DNA from: Brevundimonas sp. UBA7664
Lineage (GTDB): Bacteria > Pseudomonadota > Alphaproteobacteria > Caulobacterales > Caulobacteraceae
Length of the DNA stretch: 59,931 bases
Reading direction: 5' to 3'
NCBI RefSeq assembly: GCF_002483305.1
Contig: NZ_DLHQ01000045.1
Coordinates: 1 to 59,931, forward strand
The first letter of the stretch is position 1, and every line of letters begins with the position of its first letter. Shown piece by piece: positions 8,366-16,003 of the stretch. Both the position numbers and the translations under genes were made by a program. Under the pieces are notes generated by a model. It ran no database searches, was not told the origin of the DNA, and saw nothing but the letters and a program-made list of their open reading frames with translations.

Positions 8366-8600
8366 ATTGGCCGCTATCGACGCGATGACGGACAATCAGA
8401 TCGACTACAGCGATGCGCCAGCCGTTACGGACTTCACTGGATGGCGACGGGGCGCTTTCTATCGCCCCGAAAAACAGGCCGTGACCATCCGGCTCGACGC
8501 CGATGTGGTGGCCTGGTTCAAGGGCAGCGAGCCGAAATACCAGACCGCCGTGAACCGCGTGCTGCGCGACTATATGCTCAGCCATCGCAAGTCGGCTTGA
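8319..8600 (+). CDS. brnA: BrnA family antitoxin
   Basis: The 93-residue protein has the BrnA pattern. An acidic N-terminal part (SAELAAIDAMTDNQIDYSDAPAV) would contact the toxin. A C-terminal ribbon-helix-helix reads KQAVTIRLDADVVAWFKGSEPKYQTAVNRVLRDYM. It neutralises BrnT and should repress the shared promoter. The start is either ATG 8319 or ATG 8334 within the same frame; both overlap the toxin gene, so translation is coupled. The RHH half is more GC-rich than the toxin gene. Identity is firm, exact start uncertain. Confidence 0.9.
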   Translation: MKSRDMKPATRDISAELAAIDAMTDNQIDYSDAPAVTDFTGWRRGAFYRPEKQAVTIRLDADVVAWFKGSEPKYQTAVNRVLRDYMLSHRKSA

Positions 8601-8660
8601 GCCTGAGCCACGGGTCGCTATAAAGCGCCCAACCGATTGATCTGAGTCCCGGACACACCC

Positions 8661-8912
8661 ATGGCCGACCCGCACCACGCTCCCGACGCCCACGACGGCT
8701 ATGTTCGCGGCTCGCAGGAGATCAGCGAACAGAACCAGACGTTCACGGCCTTCATGGGCCTGACCAAATGGGGATCGCTGATCATCGCGGCCCTGCTGAT
8801 GTTCCTGGTTCTCTGGTTCCAGCCGGGCGGCAGCTTCGTCGGCGGCGCCATCGTGGCGTTCGTCATGCTGGTGGGGGGCTTCTTCTTCCTGAAGTCGGGC
8901 AAGAAGCACTGA
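8661..8912 (+). CDS. Small aa3-type cytochrome c oxidase subunit IV family protein
   Basis: An 83-residue protein with a short polar N terminus (MADPHHAPDAHDGYVRGSQE) and two hydrophobic segments, about residues 35-54 and 58-77, ending KSGKKH. The pattern 'QEISEQNQTFTAFMGLTKWGSLIIA' fits the bacterial aa3-type oxidase subunit IV family (PF07835), a small accessory subunit found in alphaproteobacterial oxidases. The catalytic subunits are not in this window. It stands upstream of the pnt operon with about 125 bases between. Family assignment is fairly sure; attachment to a particular oxidase is inference. Confidence 0.85.
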   Translation: MADPHHAPDAHDGYVRGSQEISEQNQTFTAFMGLTKWGSLIIAALLMFLVLWFQPGGSFVGGAIVAFVMLVGGFFFLKSGKKH

Positions 8913-9038
8913 TTATCGGGCGCTAACGCTCGCGACGCGGTCTCTCGCTGCTTGAGCGCCCTTCGCGCGCCCACGCTTTGACGCGGCCTCTCCGAAAAGC
9001 CTAACGTCGGTCCGTCCAGTTATGACGGAGGGATTCGC

Positions 9039-10172
9039 TTGGCTGTCGCCATCGCCGTGACCCGCGAACGCCGAGACGGCGAGACGCGCTGCGCCGTCAC
9101 CCCGGAAACGGTGAAGAAGCTCGTCGCCATGGGCGCGACCGTGACCGTCGAGGCCGGGACGGGCGCCGGCTCCTCCATTCCCGACGACGATTACGCCGCC
9201 GCCGGCGCGACCGTGGCCAAGGACACCAAGGCGGTGCTGTCCGGCGCCGACATCGTGCTGAAGGTGCGCGGGCCGACGGCGCAGGAGACCAGCGCGCTGA
9301 AGTCCGGCGCGATCGTCGTGGCCCTGCTGGATGCGTATCGCGAGAAGGAGACGGTGCAGGCGCTGGCCGGGGCTGGGGCCACATCATTCGCCATGGAGTT
9401 CGTTCCGCGCATCAGCCGGGCCCAGGTGATGGACGCCCTGTCGTCCCAGGCGAACCTCGCAGGCTACCGCGCCGTGATCGAGGCGGCGTACGCCTACGGC
9501 AAGGGCTTTCCGATGATGATGACGGCGGCGGGCACGGTCGCCCCGGCCAAGGTCTTCGTCATGGGCGTGGGCGTTGCGGGGCTGCAGGCCATCGCCACGG
9601 CGCGGCGGCTGGGGGCGGTGGTCACCGCCACCGACGTGCGGCCGGCGACCAAGGAGCAGGTGGAATCGCTGGGGGCCAAATTCCTCGCCGTCGAGGACGA
9701 GGAGTTCAAGAACGCCCAGACCGCCGGCGGCTACGCCAAGCCGATGAGCGCCGAGTACCAGGCCAAACAGGCGGCCCTGACCGGCGAGCACATCAAGAAG
9801 CAGGACATCGTCATCACCACGGCCCTGATCCCCGGCCGCGCGGCGCCGGTGCTGGTCAGCGCGGCCCAGGTGGCGACGATGAAGCCGGGCTCGGTGCTGA
9901 TCGACCTGGCGGTCGAGGCCGGCGGCAATGTCGAGGGGGCCAGGGCCGGCGAGGTGGTGACCACGGCCAATGGCGTGTCGATCGTCGGCCATACCAACCT
10001 GCCGGGCCGGATCGCGGCCGACGCCTCGGCGCTGTACGCCAAGAACCTGGTCGCCTTCGTCGGGCTGATGATCAAGGACGGGGCGCTGGCGCTGGATATG
10101 GAGGACGAGATCCTCAAGGCGTCCGCGGTGACGCACGGCGGGGCCGTGGTGCATGAAGGAGTCAAAGGCTGA
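9039..10172 (+). CDS. pntAA: NAD(P) transhydrogenase subunit alpha, part 1 (domain I)
   Basis: This is the soluble NAD(H)-binding domain I of the proton-translocating transhydrogenase, which makes NADPH from NADH using the proton gradient. The 377 residues include MAVAIAVTRERRDGETRCAV at the N terminus, the Rossmann segment VMGVGVAGLQAIATARRLGA and the conserved VEDEEFKNAQTAGGYAKPM. Translation appears to start at TTG 9039, preceded by GGAGGG; no in-frame ATG fits. The stop overlaps the pntAB start (TGATG). The split alpha subunit matches the three-subunit type known from Rhodospirillum rubrum. Confidence 0.96.
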   Translation: MAVAIAVTRERRDGETRCAVTPETVKKLVAMGATVTVEAGTGAGSSIPDDDYAAAGATVAKDTKAVLSGADIVLKVRGPTAQETSALKSGAIVVALLDAYREKETVQALAGAGATSFAMEFVPRISRAQVMDALSSQANLAGYRAVIEAAYAYGKGFPMMMTAAGTVAPAKVFVMGVGVAGLQAIATARRLGAVVTATDVRPATKEQVESLGAKFLAVEDEEFKNAQTAGGYAKPMSAEYQAKQAALTGEHIKKQDIVITTALIPGRAAPVLVSAAQVATMKPGSVLIDLAVEAGGNVEGARAGEVVTTANGVSIVGHTNLPGRIAADASALYAKNLVAFVGLMIKDGALALDMEDEILKASAVTHGGAVVHEGVKG

Positions 10173-10510
10173 TGGAACACGTCGATCCCACCATCTTCCG
10201 CCTGGCCATCTTCGTGCTGGCGATCTTCGTCGGCTACTATGTCGTCTGGTCCGTGACGCCGGCCCTGCACACGCCGCTGATGGCAGTGACCAACGCCATC
10301 TCCTCGGTGATCGTGGTCGGCGGTCTGATCGCGGCGGCGGCGTTCAGCGGCGACGCGGGGCCGAACGGCTGGATCGCCAAGGGGGCGGGCGTGGCGGCCG
10401 TGACCCTGGCCAGCGTCAACATCTTCGGCGGCTTCATGGTCACCCGGCGCATGCTGGCCATGTACCGCAAGAAGGAAAAGCCCAAGGCGGCGGAGGCGGC
10501 GAAGGCGTGA
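10172..10510 (+). CDS. pntAB: NAD(P) transhydrogenase subunit alpha, part 2 (membrane)
   Basis: A 112-residue membrane protein carrying the alpha-side helices of domain II, which together with PntB forms the proton channel. It has three or four hydrophobic segments, including FRLAIFVLAIFVGYYVVWSV, the conserved TPLMAVTNAISSVIVVGGLI, and GGFMVTRRMLAMYRKKEKPK at the C terminus. It starts inside the TGATG junction with pntAA. Its own stop lies within GTGA, where the next small gene begins. This tight packing shows translational coupling through the operon. Confidence 0.95.
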   Translation: MEHVDPTIFRLAIFVLAIFVGYYVVWSVTPALHTPLMAVTNAISSVIVVGGLIAAAAFSGDAGPNGWIAKGAGVAAVTLASVNIFGGFMVTRRMLAMYRKKEKPKAAEAAKA

Positions 10511-10800
10511 TCCCGACGATCCTCCAACTCGCGGTCGGCGCGTCCTGGGTCGCCACGACGATCGGGGCCGGGCTGTGGCTGTGGAGCTGGCTGCGCGAGA
10601 GGGACGCCATCCGCAAGCTGCGCTTCCTCGACTGCGGCGTGGTGCTGATGTTCGCCTCGGTGCTGTTGCGGATCGTGGCGCAGGAGCGGTCGATGAGCGT
10701 GTGGGACTGGGCGATGATCTTTGTCGGGCCGTTGTTCATCGCCGCCGCCCTGTGGCGGCTGGCGCGCACGGCCCATACGCCGCCCGGCCGAACCGATTGA
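10507..10800 (+). CDS. Small membrane protein of unknown function inside the pnt operon
   Basis: A 97-residue frame starts at GTG 10507, sharing GTGA with the pntAB stop, and ends 15 bases before pntB. Three hydrophobic stretches are visible: about residues 2-26 (TILQLAVGASWVATTIGAG), 40-58 (FLDCGVVLMFASVLLRIVA) and 66-86 (DWAMIFVGPLFIAAALWRLA). I recognise no family. The in-operon position and start-stop overlap suggest a product made in step with PntAB, perhaps an accessory or assembly subunit of the transhydrogenase, but that is inference. Third-position GC is as high as in neighbours, so it looks like a real coding frame. Confidence 0.75.
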   Translation: MIPTILQLAVGASWVATTIGAGLWLWSWLRERDAIRKLRFLDCGVVLMFASVLLRIVAQERSMSVWDWAMIFVGPLFIAAALWRLARTAHTPPGRTD

Positions 10801-10815
10801 GGGAAGACTGACCGC

Positions 10816-12231
10816 ATGAACGCATCCTTCGCGGCCCTGGCCTATCTGGTCTCCGGCGTCCTGTTCATCCTCAGCCTGCGCGGCCTGTCGAGCCCGGAGA
10901 CGAGCCGGCGCGGCAACACCTTCGGCATGGTCGGCATGGCGCTGGCGGTCGGGGTGACGCTGGCGACCCTGTGGTCGACGGGGACGCTGGATCCGCTCAC
11001 CCTGGCGCTGATCGCGGGCGGGGTGATCGTCGGCGGCGGGGCGGGGGCCCTGATCGCCGCCAAGGTGCAGATGACCCAGATGCCGCAGCTGGTCGCGGCC
11101 TTCCACTCGCTGGTCGGCATGGCCGCCTGTCTGGTCGCCATCGGCGCCGTCTATGCGCCCGAAAGCTTCGGCATCGCCACGGCCGCCGGCGGGATCAAGA
11201 CCCTGTCGATCATCGAGCTCAGCCTCGGCGTCGCCATCGGCGCCGTGACCTTCACCGGCTCGGTCATCGCCTTCGCCAAGCTGGACGGGCGGATGAGCGG
11301 GGCGCCGATCATCCTGCCGGCGCGGCACCTGATCAACATCGCCCTGGCGCTGGCGCTGGTGCTGCTGATCGGGGTGATGATCGGTTCGGGCGGGACGGCG
11401 GTCTGGGCCTTCTGGGGCGTGTTCGTGATCGCCCTGATCCTCGGCGCGACCCTGATCATCCCCATCGGCGGGGCCGACATGCCGGTGGTGGTGTCGATGC
11501 TCAACTCCTACTCGGGCTGGGCCGCGGCGGCGCTGGGCTTCACACTCGAGAACATCGCCCTGATCATCACCGGGGCGCTGGTCGGCAGCTCGGGCGCGAT
11601 CCTCAGCTACATCATGTGCAAGGGCATGAACCGCAGCTTCATCTCGGTCATCCTCGGCGGTTTCGGCGGCGACGGCGCCGCGGCCGGCGAGGGCCATGTC
11701 GAGACCCGGCCGGTCAAACAGGGCTCGGCCGAGGACGCCGCCTTCATCATGAAGAACGCCTCCAAGGTCATCATCGTCCCCGGCTACGGCATGGCCGTGG
11801 CGCAGGCCCAGCACGCGCTGCGCGAGATGGCCGACAAGCTGAAGGCGGAGGGGGTCGAGGTGAAATACGCCATCCACCCCGTCGCCGGCCGCATGCCCGG
11901 CCACATGAACGTCCTGCTGGCCGAGGCCAACGTCCCCTATGACGAGGTGTTCGAGCTGGAGGACATCAACTCGGAGTTCAGCTCCTGCGACGTGGCCTTC
12001 GTCATCGGCGCCAACGACGTCACCAACCCGGCCGCCAAGACCGACCCGCAGAGCCCGATCTACGGCATGCCGGTGCTGGACGTGGAGAAGGCGGGCACGG
12101 TGCTGTTCATCAAGCGCGGCATGGCGGCGGGCTATGCGGGCGTGGAGAACGAGCTGTTCTTCAGGGACAACACGATGATGCTGTTCGCCGATGCGAAGAA
12201 GATGGTCGAGGGGATCGTCAAGGCGCTGTGA
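10816..12231 (+). CDS. pntB: NAD(P) transhydrogenase subunit beta
   Basis: PntB supplies most domain II membrane helices and the NADP(H)-binding domain III. The 471-residue product has about nine hydrophobic segments up to residue 270, with the conserved LVAAFHSLVGMAACLVAIGA. Domain III follows, with VPGYGMAVAQAQHALREMAD, HPVAGRMPGHMNVLLAEA and VIGANDVTNPAAKTDPQSP. GGGAAGA lies before ATG 10816. It follows pntAA-pntAB and the unknown ORF. Its own stop shares GTGA with another membrane ORF. Identity is secure. Confidence 0.97.
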   Translation: MNASFAALAYLVSGVLFILSLRGLSSPETSRRGNTFGMVGMALAVGVTLATLWSTGTLDPLTLALIAGGVIVGGGAGALIAAKVQMTQMPQLVAAFHSLVGMAACLVAIGAVYAPESFGIATAAGGIKTLSIIELSLGVAIGAVTFTGSVIAFAKLDGRMSGAPIILPARHLINIALALALVLLIGVMIGSGGTAVWAFWGVFVIALILGATLIIPIGGADMPVVVSMLNSYSGWAAAALGFTLENIALIITGALVGSSGAILSYIMCKGMNRSFISVILGGFGGDGAAAGEGHVETRPVKQGSAEDAAFIMKNASKVIIVPGYGMAVAQAQHALREMADKLKAEGVEVKYAIHPVAGRMPGHMNVLLAEANVPYDEVFELEDINSEFSSCDVAFVIGANDVTNPAAKTDPQSPIYGMPVLDVEKAGTVLFIKRGMAAGYAGVENELFFRDNTMMLFADAKKMVEGIVKAL

Positions 12232-13028
12232 GAGGGTCACGAGACCGTTCCTCAGACAGGGCGGCGCGTCAGCGCGCCCGGCGGAGCCGCTGGCTGTATG
12301 CTGGAGGTCTCATCGTCGCGATCGTGGGCGTCGCCCACGGCGGGCTTCAGTGGTGGGGCGACATCGCATGGTTCCGGCTGCAACTGGCCGAGCGGCCCGT
12401 GGTCTGGTGGGCCCTGCCGACCGCCCTGATCTTCTGGACCTTTGGCGCGTGTGCGGCCTGGGCCTTGGTCGCGGGCTTCGCGGCGGAGCATGAGCGCAAG
12501 GGTGATCGCCGCCGATGGTGGCTGGGCTTTCCCGGTGTGGCGATCGTGGCGGCGGTGTCTGTGGCGGGCAGCTATGTCGCGTCACGTCAAGGCATGGCGC
12601 TCTATGAAGACCGGGTCGCCGTCCGTTCGGAAATCCTGGCGCCGATCGAGATTGTGCCCGACAGCCGGATCGCAGGCCTTGCCGTCCGCTGTGACATGGT
12701 CCGCCGCCCGCGCAGCGTGCGGGCGAACGATCTGATAGACCGTCCGACCTTCCAACTCGTGCTCGACGACCATCGTCGCCTCCGGCTGGGCGGCGTACGC
12801 GGCGCGGGCATTGGGGATTTGTCCCAGTCGGACTGGCTGGTGGCCATGCGTGAGTTCGCGAGTTTCCCCCTCCGCGTCGAGAGCCGATCGTCCGAATGCG
12901 TGGATCGCGTTGTGGCGCGCTTTCCAGAGGCGGATCGGGCCTTTGTGCGCTCCCTGTTCAGCGTTTCCCCATGCCGCCGAGGGAGGTTACCGTCTGCCCG
13001 CCCGGCGGCTCGCGCGAGGCCTGCGTGA
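12228..13028 (+). CDS. Membrane protein of unknown function, coupled to pntB
   Basis: The frame begins at GTG 12228 inside the pntB stop (GTGA) and runs 266 codons. The first 22 residues are very basic. Three membrane helices follow: about 23-47 (LYAGGLIVAIVGVAHGG), 58-84 (VVWWALPTALIFWTFGACAAW) and 98-118 (FPGVAIVAAVSVAGSYVA). A C-terminal part of about 145 residues is soluble. No family is recognised. The C-terminal 20 residues are arginine- and proline-rich and could reflect a late frameshift. It probably belongs to the pnt transcription unit, but a role in transhydrogenase function is inference. Confidence 0.6.
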   Translation: MRGSRDRSSDRAARQRARRSRWLYAGGLIVAIVGVAHGGLQWWGDIAWFRLQLAERPVVWWALPTALIFWTFGACAAWALVAGFAAEHERKGDRRRWWLGFPGVAIVAAVSVAGSYVASRQGMALYEDRVAVRSEILAPIEIVPDSRIAGLAVRCDMVRRPRSVRANDLIDRPTFQLVLDDHRRLRLGGVRGAGIGDLSQSDWLVAMREFASFPLRVESRSSECVDRVVARFPEADRAFVRSLFSVSPCRRGRLPSARPAARARPA

Positions 13029-13213
13029 TCGTGCCGGCCCGGCCCGGCCCGCCCGTCCCTCGCCCGGCGTTCTGAGCGGCGCGCAAGAGCCGGACCCGCC
13101 GATGTCGCCGTCCGGCACTTTGCAACATTGTGTCCGGCCCCGTGGAGGTCTCTCGCGCGTTCTCATCCGGAGCGCCGGCCCATCGCGGCCGAAGCGCCTG
13201 AAAGTCCACTCCC

Positions 13214-13939
13214 ATGGTCAATAAGATTCTCGCCCCTGACGACCGCGCCCTCGAAGAAGAGAAGAACGCCGAACCCGTCATCCATCACGAACCGAAGGGC
13301 TTCTCCGACCGGTTCGCCTTCGGTTTCACCAAACTGCTGCGCGTCTGCGCCGACACCTTCTTCGCCAAGAAATACGGCCACCGGGCCATCGTGCTGGAGA
13401 CCGTCGCCGCCGTGCCTGGCATGGTCGGGGCGACGCTGCAGCATCTGCGTTGCCTGCGCGAGATGCGCGACGACGAGGGCTGGATCCGCACCCTGATGGA
13501 GGAGGCGGAGAACGAGCGGATGCACCTGATGACCTTCATTGAGGTAGCCAAGCCGACGTATTTCGAACGGCTGGTGGTCCAGCTGGCCCAGGCGATCTTC
13601 TATCTCGGCTTCTTCCTGCTCTACCTGATCTCGTCGCGCACGGCGCACCGGGTGGTTGGCTATTTCGAGGAAGAGGCCGTCATCAGCTACACCCTGTATC
13701 TGAAGGAGATCGACGAAGGGCGGTCGCCCAATATTCCGGCGCCGGCCATCGCCATCCACTACTGGAAGCTGCCGAAGACCGCGACGCTGCGTGATGTGGT
13801 GCTGAAGGTCCGGGCCGATGAGGCGCACCACCGCGACGTCAACCACGGCTTCGCCAGCACTCTGGCCAAACTGCCGCCCAGCCCTGTACCGTCAGCCCCC
13901 TATCCGCCCCATGCCACGGAGCTGAGGGGCGCGGCCTGA
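13214..13939 (+). CDS. aox: Alternative oxidase (cyanide-insensitive ubiquinol oxidase)
   Basis: The 241-residue protein carries the complete diiron motif set of alternative oxidases: LETVAAVPGMV (Glu62), EEAENERMHL (Glu101, His104), EEEAV (152-156) and RADEAHHRDVNH (Glu203, His206). AOX oxidises ubiquinol and reduces oxygen to water without pumping protons, and lies on one membrane leaflet. The hydrophobic stretch LVVQLAQAIFYLGFFLLYLIS fits membrane attachment. A DUF1801 gene starts 12 bases downstream, probably in the same unit. The gene lies directly after the pnt cluster, suggesting a redox-balancing neighbourhood. AOX is patchily distributed among alphaproteobacteria. Confidence 0.93.
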   Translation: MVNKILAPDDRALEEEKNAEPVIHHEPKGFSDRFAFGFTKLLRVCADTFFAKKYGHRAIVLETVAAVPGMVGATLQHLRCLREMRDDEGWIRTLMEEAENERMHLMTFIEVAKPTYFERLVVQLAQAIFYLGFFLLYLISSRTAHRVVGYFEEEAVISYTLYLKEIDEGRSPNIPAPAIAIHYWKLPKTATLRDVVLKVRADEAHHRDVNHGFASTLAKLPPSPVPSAPYPPHATELRGAA

Positions 13940-13951
13940 GGGGAGGGCGCG

Positions 13952-14374
13952 ATGGCCTATGAAGCCAAGACCAGGCCGACTGAAATCTCGGTGGCGGACT
14001 TCATCGCCGCCGTCGAGAACCCTAAGCGCCGCGCCGACGCCGAGGCCCTGTGCGCGCTGTTCGAGGCGATCAGCGGCGAGCCCCCGAAGATGTGGGGGCC
14101 GTCGATCATCGGCTTTGGCAGCTATCACTACCGCTACGCCAGCGGACATGAGGGCGATGCGCCCCGGCTCGGCTTCTCGCCACGCAAGGCCCAGACGGTC
14201 GTTTACGTCATGTCGGGGTTCAAGGGGCAGGAGGAGATGATCGCGCGCATCGGCAAGGTGAAGACCAGCGTGTCGTGCATGTACGTCAATCGGCTGGACC
14301 AGATCGACCTCGGCGTCCTGCGCGAAATGGCCGTGGCTTCCCTGGCGCAGATGCGTGAGCAGTATCCCGACTGA
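13952..14374 (+). CDS. DUF1801 domain-containing protein (YdhG-like)
   Basis: The 140-residue protein fits DUF1801: ADAEALCALFEAISGEPPKMWGPSIIGFG near the N terminus, then YHYRYASGHEGDAPRLGFSPRK and VYVMSGF, ending in a helix. Family members are small soluble proteins of uncertain function, some related to iron chaperone-like frataxin folds. GGGGAGGG precedes ATG 13952, and the gene is 12 bases after aox. The stop codon abuts that of the convergent gene so that the junction reads TGATCA. Family assignment is sure; the link to AOX is only positional. Confidence 0.85.
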   Translation: MAYEAKTRPTEISVADFIAAVENPKRRADAEALCALFEAISGEPPKMWGPSIIGFGSYHYRYASGHEGDAPRLGFSPRKAQTVVYVMSGFKGQEEMIARIGKVKTSVSCMYVNRLDQIDLGVLREMAVASLAQMREQYPD

Positions 14375-14626
14375 TCAGCGCCACCGCTCCCCCGCCAGCA
14401 GGGCATGGTTGGCCGCATGGGTCCGCTCGTTGCGCCAGATCCGGGCCAGTTGTTTGCGGTCGAGGAAGGCGAGGGCGAGCAGGGACGCCAGGCCGAACAG
14501 CAGCGCTGCGAGCGCTCCAGCCAGCCTGAGGGCGCCGGCCAATAGCCAGACGGTGATCTGAAGCGCCCACGTCCCGAAGAAGACGAGCGCGAAGACGGCG
14601 CCGACCACCCACACGGCGAAGGCCAT
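14375..14626 (-). CDS. Small two-helix membrane protein
   Basis: Starting at ATG 14626, the 83-residue product reads MAFAVWVVGAVFALVFFGTW and continues with a second hydrophobic region LAGALAALLFGLASLLALAFL. It ends in a basic, polar tail (DRKQLARIWRNERTHAANHALL). The start shares one base with the stop of the upstream gene (TGATG), so translation is coupled. A longer frame starting at 14683 overlaps that gene and lacks support. No known family. It ends directly against the DUF1801 gene. Confidence 0.65.
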   Translation of the reverse strand: MAFAVWVVGAVFALVFFGTWALQITVWLLAGALRLAGALAALLFGLASLLALAFLDRKQLARIWRNERTHAANHALLAGERWR

Positions 14627-14856
14627 CAGGCCGCCATGCGGAAGTCTTCGGCCGGGGCGAAGGCCGGGCGGGCCTCGTCCCACAGGGCGTCCTCGTCGGC
14701 GTAGCGGGCGGACAGGCGGGCGTCGATGACGTCGATCACCTGTTCCTCCAGCCGGTCCCAGATCACGGCCAGATCACCGCAGCCGTCGGCCTCGCAAGGC
14801 ACGATCAGATAGCGGCTGGCGGCGACGGCGGCGTGGGGGGCGAACGAGCGGGCCAT
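14626..14856 (-). CDS. Conserved-looking small protein of unknown function
   Basis: The 76-residue product (MARSFAPHAAVAASRYLIVP...) has a CEADGC motif near residue 21 and an acidic helical remainder (AVIWDRLEEQVIDVIDARLSARY). GGAGAG precedes the ATG at 14856. It overlaps the following membrane gene by one base. It is divergent from the WYL regulator, whose start is 85 bases away, so the regulator may control this pair. I recognise no family. Coding is supported by the ribosome-binding site and coupling. Confidence 0.6.
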   Translation of the reverse strand: MARSFAPHAAVAASRYLIVPCEADGCGDLAVIWDRLEEQVIDVIDARLSARYADEDALWDEARPAFAPAEDFRMAA

Positions 14857-14941
14857 GGGGTCTCTCCGGGAAGTGGGTCTCTGTTGAAACTCACCATGGA
14901 GCAGCGTTGCGTCAAAAACGGTCGTATGCCATCGTCAGGGC

Positions 14942-15934
14942 ATGAGACAGGACAAGGCGGCCGTGGTGATCGAGCTGGCGCGGCGGATGGCCGCCAGCGC
15001 CGAGGGCCTGACCCTGGACGAGATGGCGCGCGAGAGCGGGGTCGGCCGGCGCACCGCCGAACGGATGCGGGACGCGGTGCTGGCCCTGTATCCCGCCGCC
15101 GAAGAGGTGTCGGACCCGCCCACCAAGCGATGGCGCATCCGCGGCGGCCTGTCGGCCTTTGAACAGGCCCCGACCGCGACGGAGCTGGTGGAACTGGCCA
15201 AGGCGGCGCAGGGCTTGCGGGCCGCCGGCGAGCCGGGCCGGGCGGCGGCGCTGGAGGGGCTGGAACGCAAGCTGAAGTCGGCCATGCGCTCGACCACGCT
15301 CAACCGACTGGCCCCCGATCTGGAGGCGCTGGTGCGGGCCGAGACCATCGCGGTCCAGGCCGGGCCGCGCCCGTCGGCCGACGAAGCGGTGCTGGCCGAG
15401 ATCCGGCAGGCGATCCTGGCGGGGCGGCCGCTGGGCTTTATTTACAGCCGGCCGGGCGCTGAGGCCCGGCGGCGCAGCATGGCGCCGTGCGGGGTGATGT
15501 TCGGCCGCGCCAACTATCTGGTCGCCGCCGACCGGGACAGCGGGCGGGTCCAGACCTTCCGCCTCGACCGGATGAGCGCGGTGCGGGCCGAGGACGGCGT
15601 CGCCGCGCCGCCCGCCGACTTCGACCTGCAGGTCTTCGCCAGCCAGTCGTTCGGCATCTATCAGGACGAGATCGAGGATGTGGTCTTGCGGGTCACCCCC
15701 GAGGGCGCGTCCGAGGCGCGAGCCTGGCGCTGGCACCCGACCCAGACGGTCGAGGACGAGGCCGACGGCGGCGTCGTGGTGCGGTTCCGGGCCTCGGGCA
15801 TGCGCGAACTGGCCTGGCATCTGTTCAGCTGGGGCGACCAGGTCCAGATCGTCGCGCCGGCGCGGCTGCGGGCGGTGATGGTCGCGGAGCTGGCCGCGGC
15901 GCAGCGGGCGGTTGAAACGGTCCTGCCCGGTTGA
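14942..15934 (+). CDS. WYL domain-containing transcriptional regulator
   Basis: The 330-residue protein has an N-terminal helix-turn-helix (about 15-60: LTLDEMARESGVGRRTAERM), a central WYL domain (about 135-225) with ARRRSMAPCGVMFGRANYLVA, and a C-terminal WCX-like extension (about 250-325: WRWHPTQTVEDEADGGVVVRFRASG). WYL regulators respond to nucleic acid or nucleotide-like ligands, and some control phage-defence loci. It is transcribed away from the two coupled small genes at 14375-14856, its most likely targets along with its own promoter. Family is sure; ligand and targets are unknown. Confidence 0.9.
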   Translation: MRQDKAAVVIELARRMAASAEGLTLDEMARESGVGRRTAERMRDAVLALYPAAEEVSDPPTKRWRIRGGLSAFEQAPTATELVELAKAAQGLRAAGEPGRAAALEGLERKLKSAMRSTTLNRLAPDLEALVRAETIAVQAGPRPSADEAVLAEIRQAILAGRPLGFIYSRPGAEARRRSMAPCGVMFGRANYLVAADRDSGRVQTFRLDRMSAVRAEDGVAAPPADFDLQVFASQSFGIYQDEIEDVVLRVTPEGASEARAWRWHPTQTVEDEADGGVVVRFRASGMRELAWHLFSWGDQVQIVAPARLRAVMVAELAAAQRAVETVLPG

Positions 15935-16003
15935 GGTGAATTCCACGGGCGACACCGGCTTCGAATTTTCCTATCCTGTCCGGGTTGGAATGCGGAGGGT
16001 TCA

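Noticed and set aside
6437..8395. 652-codon minus-strand frame across pepF
   Set aside because: Antisense to a complete M3 peptidase with HELGH; composition typical of a GC-rich mirror frame.
10237..12240. 667-codon minus-strand frame across pntAB-pntB
   Set aside because: Shadow of the pnt genes, H/D/R-rich and with no domain; the plus-strand genes carry all expected motifs.
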